The notes: generated by a model from the sequence alone, not told the origin. DNA of 64,000 nt from Cymbomonas tetramitiformis (GCA_001247695.2 LGRX02024796.1:18325-82324), one strand, 5' to 3'. Positions 47,031 through 58,550 are shown, counted from the first letter of the stretch. Numbers and translations are program-made.

Positions 47031-48649
47031 ATGCAGAGGGTGGGTCTGCATGGGAACCACTATCTTTCGGATTTTGTGCCCAGAAGCATGCCAAGTGAGT
47101 GGGAGAGAGGTGTCAAGATACGGTGATCCTGCAGATCAGCAAGGTAGCAGTACTGTCGCAGGGCCCATCGAGGCGTATTGTGAGTCCTGGGGGGCAGAGG
47201 TTATAGCACTCTTCCGTCTCACCAAATTTTTTTGGGATCATGTGGACAAGAGTATGTGATGATCTGTACTAGAAACATATTGTTTTTCCAGGGTGTGACT
47301 TTACCTGTAGTTTAATGGTTCTACCCGTCATGTGCATATCTGTGCTAATTGTGTGCAGTTGGGTGCAATAGCATGACTCGGATGATTTTATTAGTTGATC
47401 CAGTTTGTGTCTTAACTTGCCAAAAGTTCACCTCGCTAAGTGCTTGGTGCATATTCCCCGAGGCATGCAGCATTTTTTCTGCTTGTTTGTAATCTTCACT
47501 TCCCTTATTAGAGAGGACTCAAATTGGGGGAATTGCGGTATAATGGTGGGACATCTTTGAGTTGTCCTTCCACAGATCTGAATTCTTGCAATCTATGAAT
47601 GTGCTATGGAAAGAAGCACAAGGTGTGGATCATGCATTGGGAAAAGGTATGTCAGTATGAGAGGTGTACTATGAAGTACTGGCAAATACGGTTTGTGCAA
47701 TCATTTTATAGATTTTGGTAACATGGGAGAAAATTACTCACACCGTACAATTATTGTAACACCTATAAATCAAATTTAAGGGATGTTTTGGTTGCCGTAT
47801 TATGATTAATGTCGGGATAATAATGTACTTTAGGTCAACAAATATTCCTGCCAAGTTCACACCGAGACTAGGAAAGTGAATACCTGTTGCTGGGGTGGGC
47901 TTATGGAAGTGCCCCTTGATACCCAATACCAGTATTGGATACCGTACTGCAGGCGGCAGTGCCCCATACAGATGCCATCATCGCGCATGCCAAAGGCTTA
48001 TGCAAGGGGGTTGCAGGAACCCTCACTACCCCCCCAAAGTCGGGGAACCTCTTTGGACCCCTTATATTCCCTGCTAGATAGTGTAGCAACGACGTGTGTC
48101 GCGAGGGGGCGACATGCCATGGGTGCTGCAACGTGATAGGCTGCGAGTACTGAGCATGATATTTTGTATACATAATACTGAGCATAATATATGTATATAC
48201 TTCCTCCGAATCATTCGAATTTCACTTTTCAGATTTTGCTTTAGTGAATATTTTATTTTGCCGTCACGCGAAATGCGATTCTGGGGGCGTCCCCGGGTTT
48301 TTTCATACAATTTTTTGCTTGGATTACTCGCCAAAGAGCCCTTTTCAAGATTTATGTGAAAATATTAGGGATGTTACATCCTAATTAGGGTTATTTGATT
48401 GTAACACGTAACCCTATCCAAACTCACCCGTGGAGGGTGGCTACGCTAAAATCTGCAATTATATAGGGGCACCTCCGACCACCCGAGGGGTTTGGGATAT
48501 GTTTACTCTACTTATGGACTGTCATTATGTCACATGGTTGGATCTAAATCGAAGGAAAGGTACCCGCGTGGACGGCGACATGGTGCCATACCTCTGAAAT
48601 CGACCTTCCCGCCGATTGGCCACATCTCAGGACATAATAGTCGGGCCGT
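47031..48649. other. No gene recognised
   Basis: Sequence downstream of SEC31. I see only short unsupported ORFs, small duplications (TACTGAGCATAATAT near 48151-48190) and a TTACATCCTAATTAGGGTTA-type palindromic stretch near 48373. A transposon end may lie around 48360-48430 but no matching partner was found. Confidence 0.4.
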
Positions 48650-49769
48650 ATGGACTGTTTCCCTCTTGAAAAATCGTTGCGAAAGAATTTTCATGACGCT
48701 TGTCGTTTCGGGGCGAAGATCGGGACCATCAGGTCGATGTGGAATGATGGTATCGGCATCATTTCTGCCGGTGCGTTCGATCGATTGCCCTTTGAAACTG
48801 GTTTAGGGGTCTTACAAAAAGAACCGTCCAACGCAAGGCATGATACTGAGAAGAGCGCTAGCGCACTGTACATGTCGGCGCTATGTCAAAGTTTTGGAAT
48901 TCAAACAATGCCCAAGCGGCGGGATGACAAGGGGACTACGACTCCCCACAGCTCTGGTAGACGCATTGCACTTGGTGCTAGCTTGGAGACCAGGGTCAAG
49001 GATGGTCTTAAGAAGCAGCAAGCGAGCTGTAAACCGCGAGGGCGAAAACATTCGGTTGGTTACAAGACGATGTCGTATTACTACAAGCAGCGGCCGATTG
49101 CTATCCGAAAACGTGGGTTCTCGCATATGTCGAAGGAGGAGCGCTTCCATGTGGCCATCAGCTATCGTGATAATGCCAAGTTGAAGCGTGGCAGTAAGGG
49201 AAAGCTTACTCAGAAGGAGCTGGCCAACAAACTTGGGCTCAGTCTTGGATACGCAAAATTTGTTCACGATCAGGTACGCGTGTCTTCCTTAGCTTAATTT
49301 ATACAATCGAGGTAACCCTGCGACGTCGCTAGCGCTGACACCGCCGGTAGATGGACAAACGTGTTTTGAGATAATAAAATAATCTCGTATTTTGGTCTTT
49401 CTCGTGTTTTTCTGCCAGGTATATGAGCGCAAAAGTTGCGAGCGGAAGCCAACGACACAATCAGCGCGCGTGCTCCACTCCAGAGAGAAGCGCCACATCC
49501 ATGCCGAAGTCCGGCGCAATCCCTTTCAAACCAGCAGCGAGATTGCTAGAGAGGTATCTAAGGTGTCAAAGATCAGTAGAAGCACCGTGCAACGCTATTT
49601 AAATAAGGGTCGCATGTCAAAACTCCACGGATTTTGGGTCATTACTCCACGCCGTGTTTTACTCCACGGATTTTGGGTCATTACTTCACAGGTGACCTGC
49701 GGGTGTCATTCGCGAATGACCGATGATGACGTACGACGGCATAGGTCATATGGCATGGCATACTCATGA
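48650..49769 (+). pseudogene. Tc1/mariner-type transposase N-terminal region, truncated
   Basis: Exon 1 is 48650-49273 and exon 2 starts at 49419; the intron (CAG|gtacgc ... tgccag|GTA) keeps phase. The first exon is basic, with KLTQKELANKLGLSLGYAKF, a helix-turn-helix. The second has HIHAEVRRNPFQTSSEIARE then ISRSTVQRYLNK, the paired-like second helix-turn-helix of Tc1/mariner DNA-binding domains. After RMSK the coding runs into a 40-bp direct repeat and stops near 49769. No DDE catalytic domain follows, so it is a truncated or domesticated-size remnant. The region before the first helix-turn-helix has no known match. Confidence 0.6.
49622..49687. repeat. 25-bp direct repeat, two copies
   Basis: ACTCCACGGATTTTGGGTCA plus TTACT occurs at 49622 and 49662, separated by a few bases. 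It marks the point where the Tc1/mariner-type coding is lost. Confidence 0.85.
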
Positions 49770-49832
49770 CTAATGCAATGAAGGCAAAATAACTTAGGAT
49801 ATTCGAGTTGAGTCGCATTACTTTACTTGAAG

Positions 49833-52038
49833 ATGTGTTCGGAGTCCGCCGAAAAGGATATCCGTCGTTTGTATACATTATTCAATGAAAGTATTATTAC
49901 CAAAGAGGAATTTGATCTTGGTAAAGCTAATGCACTTGCTCGGTGCGCACTCGTGAAGGAGAGCGTGAAACGAAAGCTTCCGACTCATGAAAGCGACCCG
50001 GAAAGTGACCCGGAAAGCGACCCGGAAAGAGACACCCATAGCAACAGGGAAAGTGACTGCTCCGAGGTAGGTGAAGGCGAAGATAGAGAGTATTTTCCTA
50101 GCGATACCGAAGAGGATATCACGGAACAAGGCCACGACGAACAAGCGGTAAAATCAAAAACGAAAATCGAAAAGTTCCCTAAGGTTATTTGCCAATATGA
50201 AACTCGGGAGGAGTGCCGGAAACATGTCAAGGGAGATAGTGTTAAATGGCAATTTACTCGTTCAGTTACTGCTTACAAAGACCAAGGTCAAACGGGCGGA
50301 GTGTTCGTGTGCCGTTCACACACCGATTGTGCGGCTAGCATACGATATCGAGGACCCCGGAAGGGCGAAGACAAATGGGTCGTGGAGAGTAACGATGTCG
50401 AGCACACTACTGAGACCTCTTGCAATGACAAAGATGAACGCGGAATATATCACGAGTTCCGGGAGAAAATCACCACGCACATTGAAGCCGGCGACGTGCC
50501 GAAACGGATACTAAACAAGTTGCATTTGAAATACCGTGGTCAGCAAAACATGCTCGCCAAGCTTCCGACGCAACAACAAATCCAAGACTTCAAACGGAAC
50601 ATTGTTCGGCGTGCTACTGGCTCCATCAAAATCGAGAGTGTTGCCGACTTGGTGGAGATAACCAAAGGCATGGAGCTACACCCTAACGCACTCGAAGGTG
50701 ATATCAATGCTGTACTTATCCTACCGGACGGCGTCTTTCAATGCGGAGATGATGCATTCGGGTTCCTATTCTCGACGCGAAACCTACTCAAAAATGCGGA
50801 GCGCGCTCGGGATGCGTGGGGTGGCCAGTTTCCAGGGGAGTGTGACGGTAGCTGGAAGTTCCTATATTGTGGGTGGCCCATCCTTGCGTTCGGAACCCAC
50901 CATGTTTACTACGACGCCAAGTCCTGCACCATTAGCCATCAATTCCGCCCTATCTCCTACATGTTTACCAAGGGCGAGTCACGCGAGGCGTTCGAACGCC
51001 TTTTCAAATGCACCATACGTGCTGTGTTCCTACTGTACGGGTTTACGATCGATTGACCTTTGCACTGTGGCGAGTGATAAAGCGGACGCCATAAAGTCCG
51101 CGTATGCCACGGTGTGGCCGTCAGCAAAATGGGTGACGTGCTGGCCACATATTTCGATGAAACCGCGGAAGGAGTGGGTGAAGCATATGGTGTCCACCGA
51201 CAAGGGCGCTGTTATCGATGCTTGCAACGGTTTCCTACAGCACCTACACGTTTGCCGCACCCGCCCGCAATTCAAACACTTGGCGCGCCTAGTGCATCAC
51301 CAACTTCGCAATAAACAAAAGGAGGAGGTTTTGGCGAACCTGGTTTCCAAAGAGTACACCTCCCCGCCATATGATTGCTGGTACGTCACTGCGTCTGGGG
51401 TATGTCACTGTATGCCCTCCTCCCAACCCATCGAGAGTTACTGGAAACAAGTCAAATCAACACGGCTAAACCATCTCCGTGCACGGTTGGACAATATGAT
51501 GCACGAGCAAATACCAAACTGGCTATACTTGGATGCCGTCAATGGGCTATGTGAACCGATCAATAGCGGTACGTGCGGTGTGGTTCCTGCGGAGATTGTG
51601 TTCGATGCTTTTGCGAAACTGGAAGCGAAAGATTACAAACGGCTTAACGGGGCTTATTATGTCAACACGAAGAAATCGAGTGGCATTGAAGTGACAACGG
51701 AGCGGGTGAGTGACTATGAGGAATCCCTTTCAGGTGAAGCAATAGTGCGAGTGCAACAATCAATTGACACTTTCGTCGATAAGTACATGTCCCTTCACAA
51801 GGTACAATGGCAAAACGATCGTTGGGTGTGCGATTGTAAGGGCTACTGGCATAGTGGGGTTTGCTCCCACTCTCACCTGGTATTGCACTTGGAGAAGAAG
51901 GTCGACTTGAAGGAGATGTGCACCAATCTTCCCGTGCGGGAAAAGTCTGGGCGCAAGAGCCGACCGAAGGGTGCATGGAGTAAGCAAGGCCCTTCTCCAG
52001 CGAAGAAATCGAAACGATCCAAGAAGGGTGGGAAGTAG
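49833..52038 (+). pseudogene. MULE (Mutator-like) transposase, one frameshift
   Basis: ATG at 49833. One frame is open to 51056 and the +1 frame continues to 52038; the join is near 51045 (after FLLYG). Together about 730 residues. A SHOCT-like hairpin opens the protein (IRRLYTLFNESIITKEEFDL), then a run of ESDP repeats, then a FLYWCH/WRKY-like DNA-binding region (FVCRSHTDCAASIRY ... VEHT). The MULE catalytic core has CDGSWKFLYCGWPILAFG (first Asp), ASDKADAIKSAYATVWP (second Asp) and CWPHISMKP. A SWIM finger follows (WVCDCKGYWHSGVCSHSH, CxCxnCxH), then a very basic tail. Terminal inverted repeats and the 9-bp target duplication were not found by eye. Confidence 0.82.
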
Positions 52039-52439
52039 GCTATTAGAAAACGGAAACATTTGATACCTTAGTACCTGGCAGTAATTATACCATATATGTA
52101 CAGCAGTGATATATGTGTAATAGTGTAAGTTGCATATAGCATGTTGTGTCCTACTTTATTTCCCGTCGTGCCAACCCCTCTTATCGTGTATGCATACTCC
52201 TCTTCGGTGTATCTCCGACCATGGATAGTGTGTCATACCGCATCCAACGCGCGAAACACCGTTCGGTATCCCAATTATGTTCGGTGCCTTCGATCGATAC
52301 TAGCGTGGTTAGAGTAAGGCCCTTGGATACATGTCGAATGTGACAACACACACATACATACCAGGTTTACAAGTGCGATATGTGATAAGTTAAGTTCAGA
52401 CAATATATATGTATTCGAACGATACTGAAGTATACTAAT
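52039..52439. other. No gene recognised
   Basis: AT-rich sequence between the MULE coding and the next ORF. A MULE end could lie here but no repeat partner was identified. Confidence 0.35.
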
Positions 52440-53108
52440 ATGCCTCGTTCCGTGTGCAATCAAATAGTTACTCCAAAGATGCCAGGTGTACAAGACTTGC
52501 GGAAGTTAGTAAGATTTCTCCTTGGCTCGTGGCCGCAACTAGTTGGTGGAGCACGCCCGAACTACTGGCCAGTTTCACACGAGTTTCCGCCCGTGATAGA
52601 TGGCAAAGTTGCCAAGGACTGTAACGCACTGAAATCAGATTTTCTATTAGATATCACGCGCTCATATGCGCAATACAGTTTACATCATACGGAATACCGC
52701 GCAAGCTTTATTCAGGCATGCGAAACGATTACACCACCTAAACCCTTAGTGTGGTGTTGTCCAGCTCACGATCAAAATAAAGCTTTCTATGCGTGGGTGC
52801 ACGACCTCTTGTCAGTGCAAATAGTTCCTACAGTTGTAAAGGCCGCAGCTGTTAAATCAAGTGCAACTCCCCCCACGAAGAGGCCGCGAACGGAAATGGA
52901 TAGGCGGTGTGCTCCTTTGACGTTTTTTGAGCACCCTTCCACTCCAAGTAATCCCTGCAATCGGAAAACAGCATTTTACCCCACACAGTCGTGTCAGTAT
53001 GCGATATTGCGAGCAATATTCGGCCCACTTTTGCACGGACTGAAGTTTGGAGATTTCCGTTGCGGTAAGCAAGCCTCAATGGTGCCTAGTGGCAAATTAT
53101 GCTTGTAG
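52440..53108 (+). CDS. Hypothetical protein, C terminus replaced by an inserted element
   Basis: A 222-codon ORF from an ATG at 52440. Residues about 15-200 look like real coding (VQDLRKLVRFLLGSWPQL, CCPAHDQNKAFYAWVHDLL), with a nuclear-signal-like TKRPRTE. The last eight codons (from 53085) belong to the inverted repeat of the inserted hAT-like element, so the original protein was longer. I do not recognise the family; a transposon-encoded accessory protein is possible. Confidence 0.4.
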   Translation: MPRSVCNQIVTPKMPGVQDLRKLVRFLLGSWPQLVGGARPNYWPVSHEFPPVIDGKVAKDCNALKSDFLLDITRSYAQYSLHHTEYRASFIQACETITPPKPLVWCCPAHDQNKAFYAWVHDLLSVQIVPTVVKAAAVKSSATPPTKRPRTEMDRRCAPLTFFEHPSTPSNPCNRKTAFYPTQSCQYAILRAIFGPLLHGLKFGDFRCGKQASMVPSGKLCL

Positions 53109-54573
53109 GAGCGAGCTTGGCTCACTCCAACAAAATTTGGAAATCGGTCGTGTGGGGTTTGGAAATCGGGGGAGGGATATGGCCCGTAGGGCCCCAAAAT
53201 GGCCCGTAGGCGCGTAGGGCCCAAAAATGGCCCACAGGGCCAAATTTTGCGTGAGGTCGTGCTTGGAAAGGTGGGCCCGAAGGGCCCGAGCGGGGTTTGC
53301 GGTTTGGAAATATGGGCCCGAAGGGCCCAATGCCAAGGCTCGAGCGGTCGAAAGTTTGGAAATTTGGGCCCTGCCTGGACAGGCGTTGCCGTCGGATTTC
53401 GGGATTCGATTTGGAAATATCGATCGCGGCATCGTCATTCGCGACTCTGCGTGAATCTGAAATCTGGTCATCTTGGAACACATCCTACTAGACGCTACGT
53501 AGCGACGTGTAGCGACGAGACGCTACAAGCGTAAGTGTAGGGCTCGCTTTAAATCCAACGTATTCACACATGACTGCATGAAATCGATTTTAACCATGGC
53601 AGCATACAGCAGCCTATCATTAAAGATATCGCCTGGGCATGGGGGCAATTTTAAGAAAGCATTTCGGTCAGTATGTACTTCAAGGCTTGCGCGTTGGTGT
53701 GATCTCGTGCTTGAGCACTTTACAGATCGATTCTTATCTGGTGATGTACACGCATGGTGCGCAGTGATGACAGGTTGCTTTGACTTGCGTTTTTTGTTTC
53801 AGCTACCATGTAAGCTGCCTGATGAGAAAGGTTCATTACTACAAGTGTACAACTGGGCAAAACAGACCGGCAATGTTTCTTTACCATCCTTTTCAGATAT
53901 GTGGAAGCAACATCAGATTGTGCGACAAAGACCGGTAACCGCATATATCGAAGAACCTCGATTCGTGAGGTGGAGGCTCGCATCAGGTACTGCAGTCATG
54001 AAGGATCTACTTACCAATCCTGAATTCTATGGTGACGTGCACGATTGGGTTTTTCTTTTTCAGCATTGTGCTCTCAAAATTCAGAATGAGGCTGTTAATG
54101 AAAGCATGGGTTCTTGTGTGGCAACACATGCTGCAACGCAAAGGCATCTCTCTCAAGAGGCGATCGTGAAGGAAACATTTGTGCACTGGAATGCCCCAGA
54201 AGCGCACAAGTGTGATGTGTTTTTGAAGATGGCGCTGAATCACCACTTTGGTAGCGAGAAATGGCACTTCATCTCTAAGGATTCACGTGCCAAGTTACAT
54301 ACTGTATCAGAAGTTGTAGATCGACTAATGAAAAAAGATAGCAAATTGTCCTTCATGGAGTAAACAAACATGGCATACGACTAGTGGTAACTTGGAATAA
54401 TCTCTTGTGAATTGTCAATATGGAATATTCTCTTGTGAGCAAAATATGTTAATTATTGACTAAGAAATGGAGTTTCGCAAGGAAAGGAATATTCCTTTTT
54501 TCAAAAAATTCGCCTGCGGCGGGCATTTGGGTTTGGAAATCACAAGCAGGCTCGCTCGAAAATAAACATAATT
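53085..54573 (+). mobile_element. hAT-like 1.5-kb element, left copy (inner end altered)
   Basis: It starts CCTAGTGGCAAATTATG and runs parallel to the inverse of 54831-56316 at very high identity. The terminal TGCCACTAGG is missing at its inner end (CATAATT then unrelated CTTGGCTCC at 54574). It contains the intact 261-codon ORF. GC-rich GGGCCC-containing repeats lie at 53170-53400. Confidence 0.8.
53578..54363 (+). CDS. Hypothetical 261-residue protein of the hAT-like element (intact copy)
   Basis: An ATG-to-stop ORF (MKSILTMAAYSSLSLKISPG ... MKKDSKLSFME) with a Cys/Trp-rich first half (RLARWCDLVLEHF, HAWCAVMTGCFDLRF) and a His-rich second half (NEAVNES, NHHFGSEKWHF). I recognise no DDE triad, hATC or zinc-finger signature. 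The only other copy (55041-55827, minus) differs by about ten residues and one frameshift. Pyrimidine tract-CAG sequences at about 53805 and 54063 could be intron acceptors, so the true product may be spliced. Confidence 0.5.
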   Translation: MKSILTMAAYSSLSLKISPGHGGNFKKAFRSVCTSRLARWCDLVLEHFTDRFLSGDVHAWCAVMTGCFDLRFLFQLPCKLPDEKGSLLQVYNWAKQTGNVSLPSFSDMWKQHQIVRQRPVTAYIEEPRFVRWRLASGTAVMKDLLTNPEFYGDVHDWVFLFQHCALKIQNEAVNESMGSCVATHAATQRHLSQEAIVKETFVHWNAPEAHKCDVFLKMALNHHFGSEKWHFISKDSRAKLHTVSEVVDRLMKKDSKLSFME

Positions 54574-54812
54574 CTTGGCTCCTTGACACCACTGGGTCAC
54601 GACGATCCGAAGCCGTGCGGTTGGCAGGACAAGGGCGCATCGACATCACGCCCTCTCCCCTTACCTCTGCCACCACGTGGGAGCATCAAGCATCGTGAAA
54701 GACAGATCGTGCTGGATATATATTCCCCAGTGTCCTCTCCAAGGCGAGGCCAAAAGAAATAGTTGCAGAAGACGATGCCAACAAAGAAGACCCCCAGCAA
54801 TGCAGTTCGCGC
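54574..54812. other. Spacer between the inverted element copies
   Basis: About 240 bp of unique sequence, including palindrome-free GC-rich DNA. No gene seen. Confidence 0.5.
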
Positions 54813-54820
54813 GAGTACAA

Positions 54821-56316
54821 CCTAGTGGCAAATTATGTTTATTTTCGAGCGAGCCTGCTTGTGATTTCCAAACCCAAATGCCCGCCGCAGGCGAATTTTT
54901 TGAAAAAAGGAATATTCCTTTCCTTGCGAAACTCCATTTCTTAGTCAATAATTAACATATTTTGCTCACAAGAGAATATTCCATATTGACAATTCACAAG
55001 AGATTATTCCAAGTTACCACTAGTCGTATGCCATGTTTGTTTACTCCATGAAGGACAATTTGCTATCTTTTTTCATTAGTCGATCTACAACTTCTGATAC
55101 AGTATGTAACTTGGCACGTGAATCCTTAGAGATGAAGTGCCATTTCTCGCTACCAAAGTGGTGATTCAGCGCCATCTTCAAAAACACATCACACTTGTGC
55201 GCTTCTGGGGCATTCCAGTGCACAAATGTTTCCTTCACGATCGCCTCTTGAGAGAGATGCCTTTGCGTTGCAACATGTGTTGCCACACAAGAACCCGTGC
55301 TTTCATTAACAGCCTCATTCTGAATTTTGAGAGCACAATGCTGAAAAAGAAAAAACCCAATCGTGCACGTCACCATATAATTCAGGATTGGTAAGTAGAT
55401 CCTTCATGACTGCAGTACCTGATGCGAGCCTCCACCTCACGAATCGAGGTTCTTCGATATATGCGGTTACCAGTCTTTGTCGCACAATCTGATGTTGCTT
55501 CCACATATCTGTAAAGGATGGTAAAGAAACATTGCCGGTCTGTTTTGCCCAGTTGTACACTTGTAGTAATGAACCTTTCTCATCAGGCAGCTTACATGGT
55601 AGCTGAAACAAAAAACGCAAGTCAAAGCAACCTGCCATCACTGCGCACCATGCGTGTACATCACCAGATAAGAATCGATCTGTAAAGTGCTCAAGCACGA
55701 GATCACACCAACGCGCAAGCCTTGAAGTACATACTGACCGAAATGCTTTCTTAAAATTGCCCCCATGCCCAGGCGATATCTTTAATGATAGGCTGCTGTA
55801 TGCTGCCATGGTTAAAATCGATTTCATGCAGTCATGTGTGAATACGTTGGATTTAAAGCGAGCCCTACACTTACGCTTGTAGCGTCTCGTCGCTACACGT
55901 CGCTACGTAGCGTCTAGTAGGATGTGTTCCAAGATGACCAGATTTCAGATTCACGCAGAGTCGCGAATGACGATGCCGCGATCGATATTTCCAAATCGAA
56001 TCCCGAAATCCGACGGCAACGCCTGTCCAGGCAGGGCCCAAATTTCCAAACTTTCGACCGCTCGAGCCTTGGCATTGGGCCCTTCGGGCCCATATTTCCA
56101 AACCGCAAACCCCGCTCGGGCCCTTCGGGCCCACCTTTCCAAGCACGACCTCACGCAAAATTTGGCCCTGTGGGCCATTTTTGGGCCCTACGCGCCTACG
56201 GGCCATTCAGCCTTATTGTTATATCCCCTCCCCGATTTCCAAACCTCATATGACCGATTGTATCTTGGGCCAGTAAAGAGCCAAGCTCGCTCCTACAAGC
56301 ATAATTTGCCACTAGG
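54821..56316 (-). mobile_element. hAT-like 1.5-kb element, right copy (complete)
   Basis: Inverted ends CCTAGTGGCAAATTATG and CATAATTTGCCACTAGG, with an exact 8-bp target duplication GAGTACAA (54813-54820, 56317-56324). This matches hAT. It is in opposite orientation to the left copy, giving a palindrome with 1.5-kb arms. It contains a frameshifted copy of the 261-codon ORF. Confidence 0.9.
55041..55827 (-). pseudogene. Frameshifted copy of the 261-residue protein
   Basis: Same protein as 53578-54363. An extra T in the TTTTTCTTTTTC run (near 55345) splits it into 55827-55315 and 55376-55041. Substitutions such as MTGC to MAGC and SFSD to SFTD show that the two copies have diverged and are not an assembly mirror. 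Confidence 0.8.
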
Positions 56317-56324
56317 GAGTACAA

Positions 56325-56829
56325 AGCGTATATACTAGAAGTAGTGATCAGATTTGTTTGCCCACGCATCAGAACGAATTAGCACCAACAGCATAATAAG
56401 ATTTCACTAAACACAACATATTTGTAATAAATAATAATAATAAAACATTTACGCTAGCAAAGGGGACAAAGTCCTGAGAGTGCGGTATCCCTGCAAAGCA
56501 GGCTAGTGAAAACACCAGGGGCTACTCCCTCTGCTATAGCGCGCCCACAAAGGGGCTCAGCCCACTTTTCAGCAGGGTGACATCTAGAGAAAAAGCTAAG
56601 TGCTAGGCAAAAAACTCTAGAAGATGGAGAAGCAGCCATGGCCGGGTGAGTGGAGGGGTGGCTGAATCTAAGCGGTGGGGAGAGAAGTCGGAGAATTAAG
56701 GGGGTTTTGGAGACGTTGAGGGGAAGGGGGTCGGGGTGGGCAGGGGAGAGGGGGTGGCAGGGGAGGGGAGGGGGACGGCCCCTCCCCTTGGGGACACGGG
56801 ACCATCTTTTATTGCAATTTTTTTGAGAA
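56325..56829. other. No gene recognised
   Basis: Contains a short AAT run (56427-56441) and a G-rich stretch at 56650-56800 (repeated GGGGAGGGG). No ORF is supported. Confidence 0.4.
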
Positions 56830-57700
56830 TTATTGCAGGAGGGTTTGAAGAAAGTCGTTTGATTGTTGCACGGCTTCTGTTTTTGTCATGGCTTCACTTC
56901 TCGAGATGTCAACTGTATGCGGGTCAGTGTTTAAGGTGGTGGTGGTGTTTAACAGAAACACGTCTCGCCTATTTTTGGTGTGTTGTCTACAAATTCTTGA
57001 TAGTTTTTTAAGAAGAGGTTTAATCTTGCCACGGGGAACACCTATCGTGTTGAGGACAGTACCAAAAAGAGGAGGGAGGTATCCCATGAGTGTGAGAACT
57101 TTGGGCCATTTAACGGTGTTTATGAAGGGCTTGGAATTTGCGTTGGTGATTGTCGTGTCGTGGTGACCACCATAATAAGGCTCAATATCACTCTGATGAT
57201 AAGGAGGGTCTAGAGTGGGCCATGGGCAAAGCGAAGAAGGAAGTACTTTGACGCTTTCGTTCAGAACTTCATCCCAAATATCAGAGCTGACTCCTGTGTA
57301 TTCTAGCCTCTTCTTCGTGACTCTGGACTTAGGAAGGACGTTGAGGAACCATCTGGCAATCTTTTTTTGTGTAATATATCTTTTATATATATCTTTTTCT
57401 GTATATTTGTGATATGATACCGTATATTCACTGCCCACCTCATCATATTGCTTGTTTACACCGTATGCATCTACAACCTTGAAACCAAAAGGTACGAAAA
57501 ACACCTCGATATACCCTTCTGGACGTCCCACCGCGCCGAGGCCTCAATTGTGAATGCCACCAGGCCTTGTGCGGTTTCCCCAACTCCAAAGACATATAAA
57601 AGCGTGATTTGAATGTAGGGAACCTAGCCGAGCTCCCTTGAGAAAGATGCAGATTTTTATGTTTACGACTTGTGCTAGGAGGCAAGCACAAGAGCAAGAA
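56830..57700 (-). pseudogene. Broken ORF of unknown family
   Basis: The minus-strand open frame 57531-56830 has no ATG at its start and reads YIEVFFVPFGFKVVDAYGVN ... KRYITQKKIARWFLNVLP ... VSSDIWDEVLNESVKVLP. Immediately upstream, another frame (to about 57600) continues the same kind of sequence (GETAQGLVAFTIEASARW), so a frameshift near 57525 splits one protein. The remaining residues are Thr/Asn-rich (NTTTTLNTDPHTVDISR). I cannot name a family; a decayed transposon or host gene are both possible. Confidence 0.35.
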
Positions 57701-58550
57701 AAACGGCTAAGTATAAAACGCAGGAGTACTCAGTACGGAGTACAGTAGGACCGATCAGAATGATGTTGATGTGAGGTGCCTAGACTGTTGTACGGAGTAC
57801 TCAGTACAGTTGAGTTATGGAAAGAGTTCCTGAATGTATAAGAACTCTAAGAGTAACCCGTTTCGGAGAGATGAACTGAACTGAGAATTGTAACATAAAA
57901 AGTAAGAGCCGTATCCGCTGTATATTGTGTATTGAAAGCATACACTTGAAAGCATAAGCATAGCTATTAAGATTTACGAAACCGAAGTCTTGTAGTTGAC
58001 CAACCGTAAGCATACCTCGTGCGGTCGTTTAATAAGTGTAGAATAGTATAAGTCCGAAACCGTAAAGAAGAGAAGAAGTCAAGTGTAGACTCCTACAAAA
58101 TGGTAATTAGTTCGTGTTTTCACGTTGCTTCCTTGTCCTTCTTGCGCAAATTCTGATCAACCCGCCCCGCCTTGTGCGATTAGTTAGCGAGTACTTGCAC
58201 TACGAAATCGAGAATGCCTGTGCTCTCGTTCTTGTTGCGCGGTGGTGTGTGGGATTGAGGGTTCCAGGTTGCTTGGAGCCGCGTCGGTGTGGAGAAATCT
58301 AGCTCGACGACAATCTTTTAAGGTGCGCGCGTTGCCTTAGTCCTAGCACGCATACACGCATAGCACGCATATCCGTGCTTTTGGACTCGCAGGTGCGGGA
58401 AATCCGAATCGCTTCCGTTTTTCGGCAATTCCGACCCTTCGCGGCGGAAGCGCTGCGCAAATTTTTCAATTTTGCGTAAGCCTTTGCTGAAATTCGGGAT
58501 TGGTTCGGGGATTCCCCTACCTTTAATTTAGCCTTCTAGTCCCCCTATTC
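57701..58550. other. Upstream region of the 3'-most retroelement
   Basis: Short repeats of GTACGGAGTACTCAGTAC type occur at 57724-57746 and 57791-57812, and ACGCATAGCACGCATA at 58348-58370 and again at 58849-58863. A 5' LTR might end at CTCCTACA (58098) before TGGTAATTAG, but no second LTR is in the window to prove it. Confidence 0.3.

Noticed and set aside
53085..56316. Palindrome as an assembly artefact
   Set aside because: The arms differ by substitutions and an indel, and the right arm has its own exact 8-bp target duplication, so they are two real insertions.
57760..58098. Candidate 5' LTR of the Sfi1-Gag retroelement
   Set aside because: TG...CA-like ends and a TGGTAATTAG that could be a primer site exist, but with no second copy in the window the boundaries cannot be supported.
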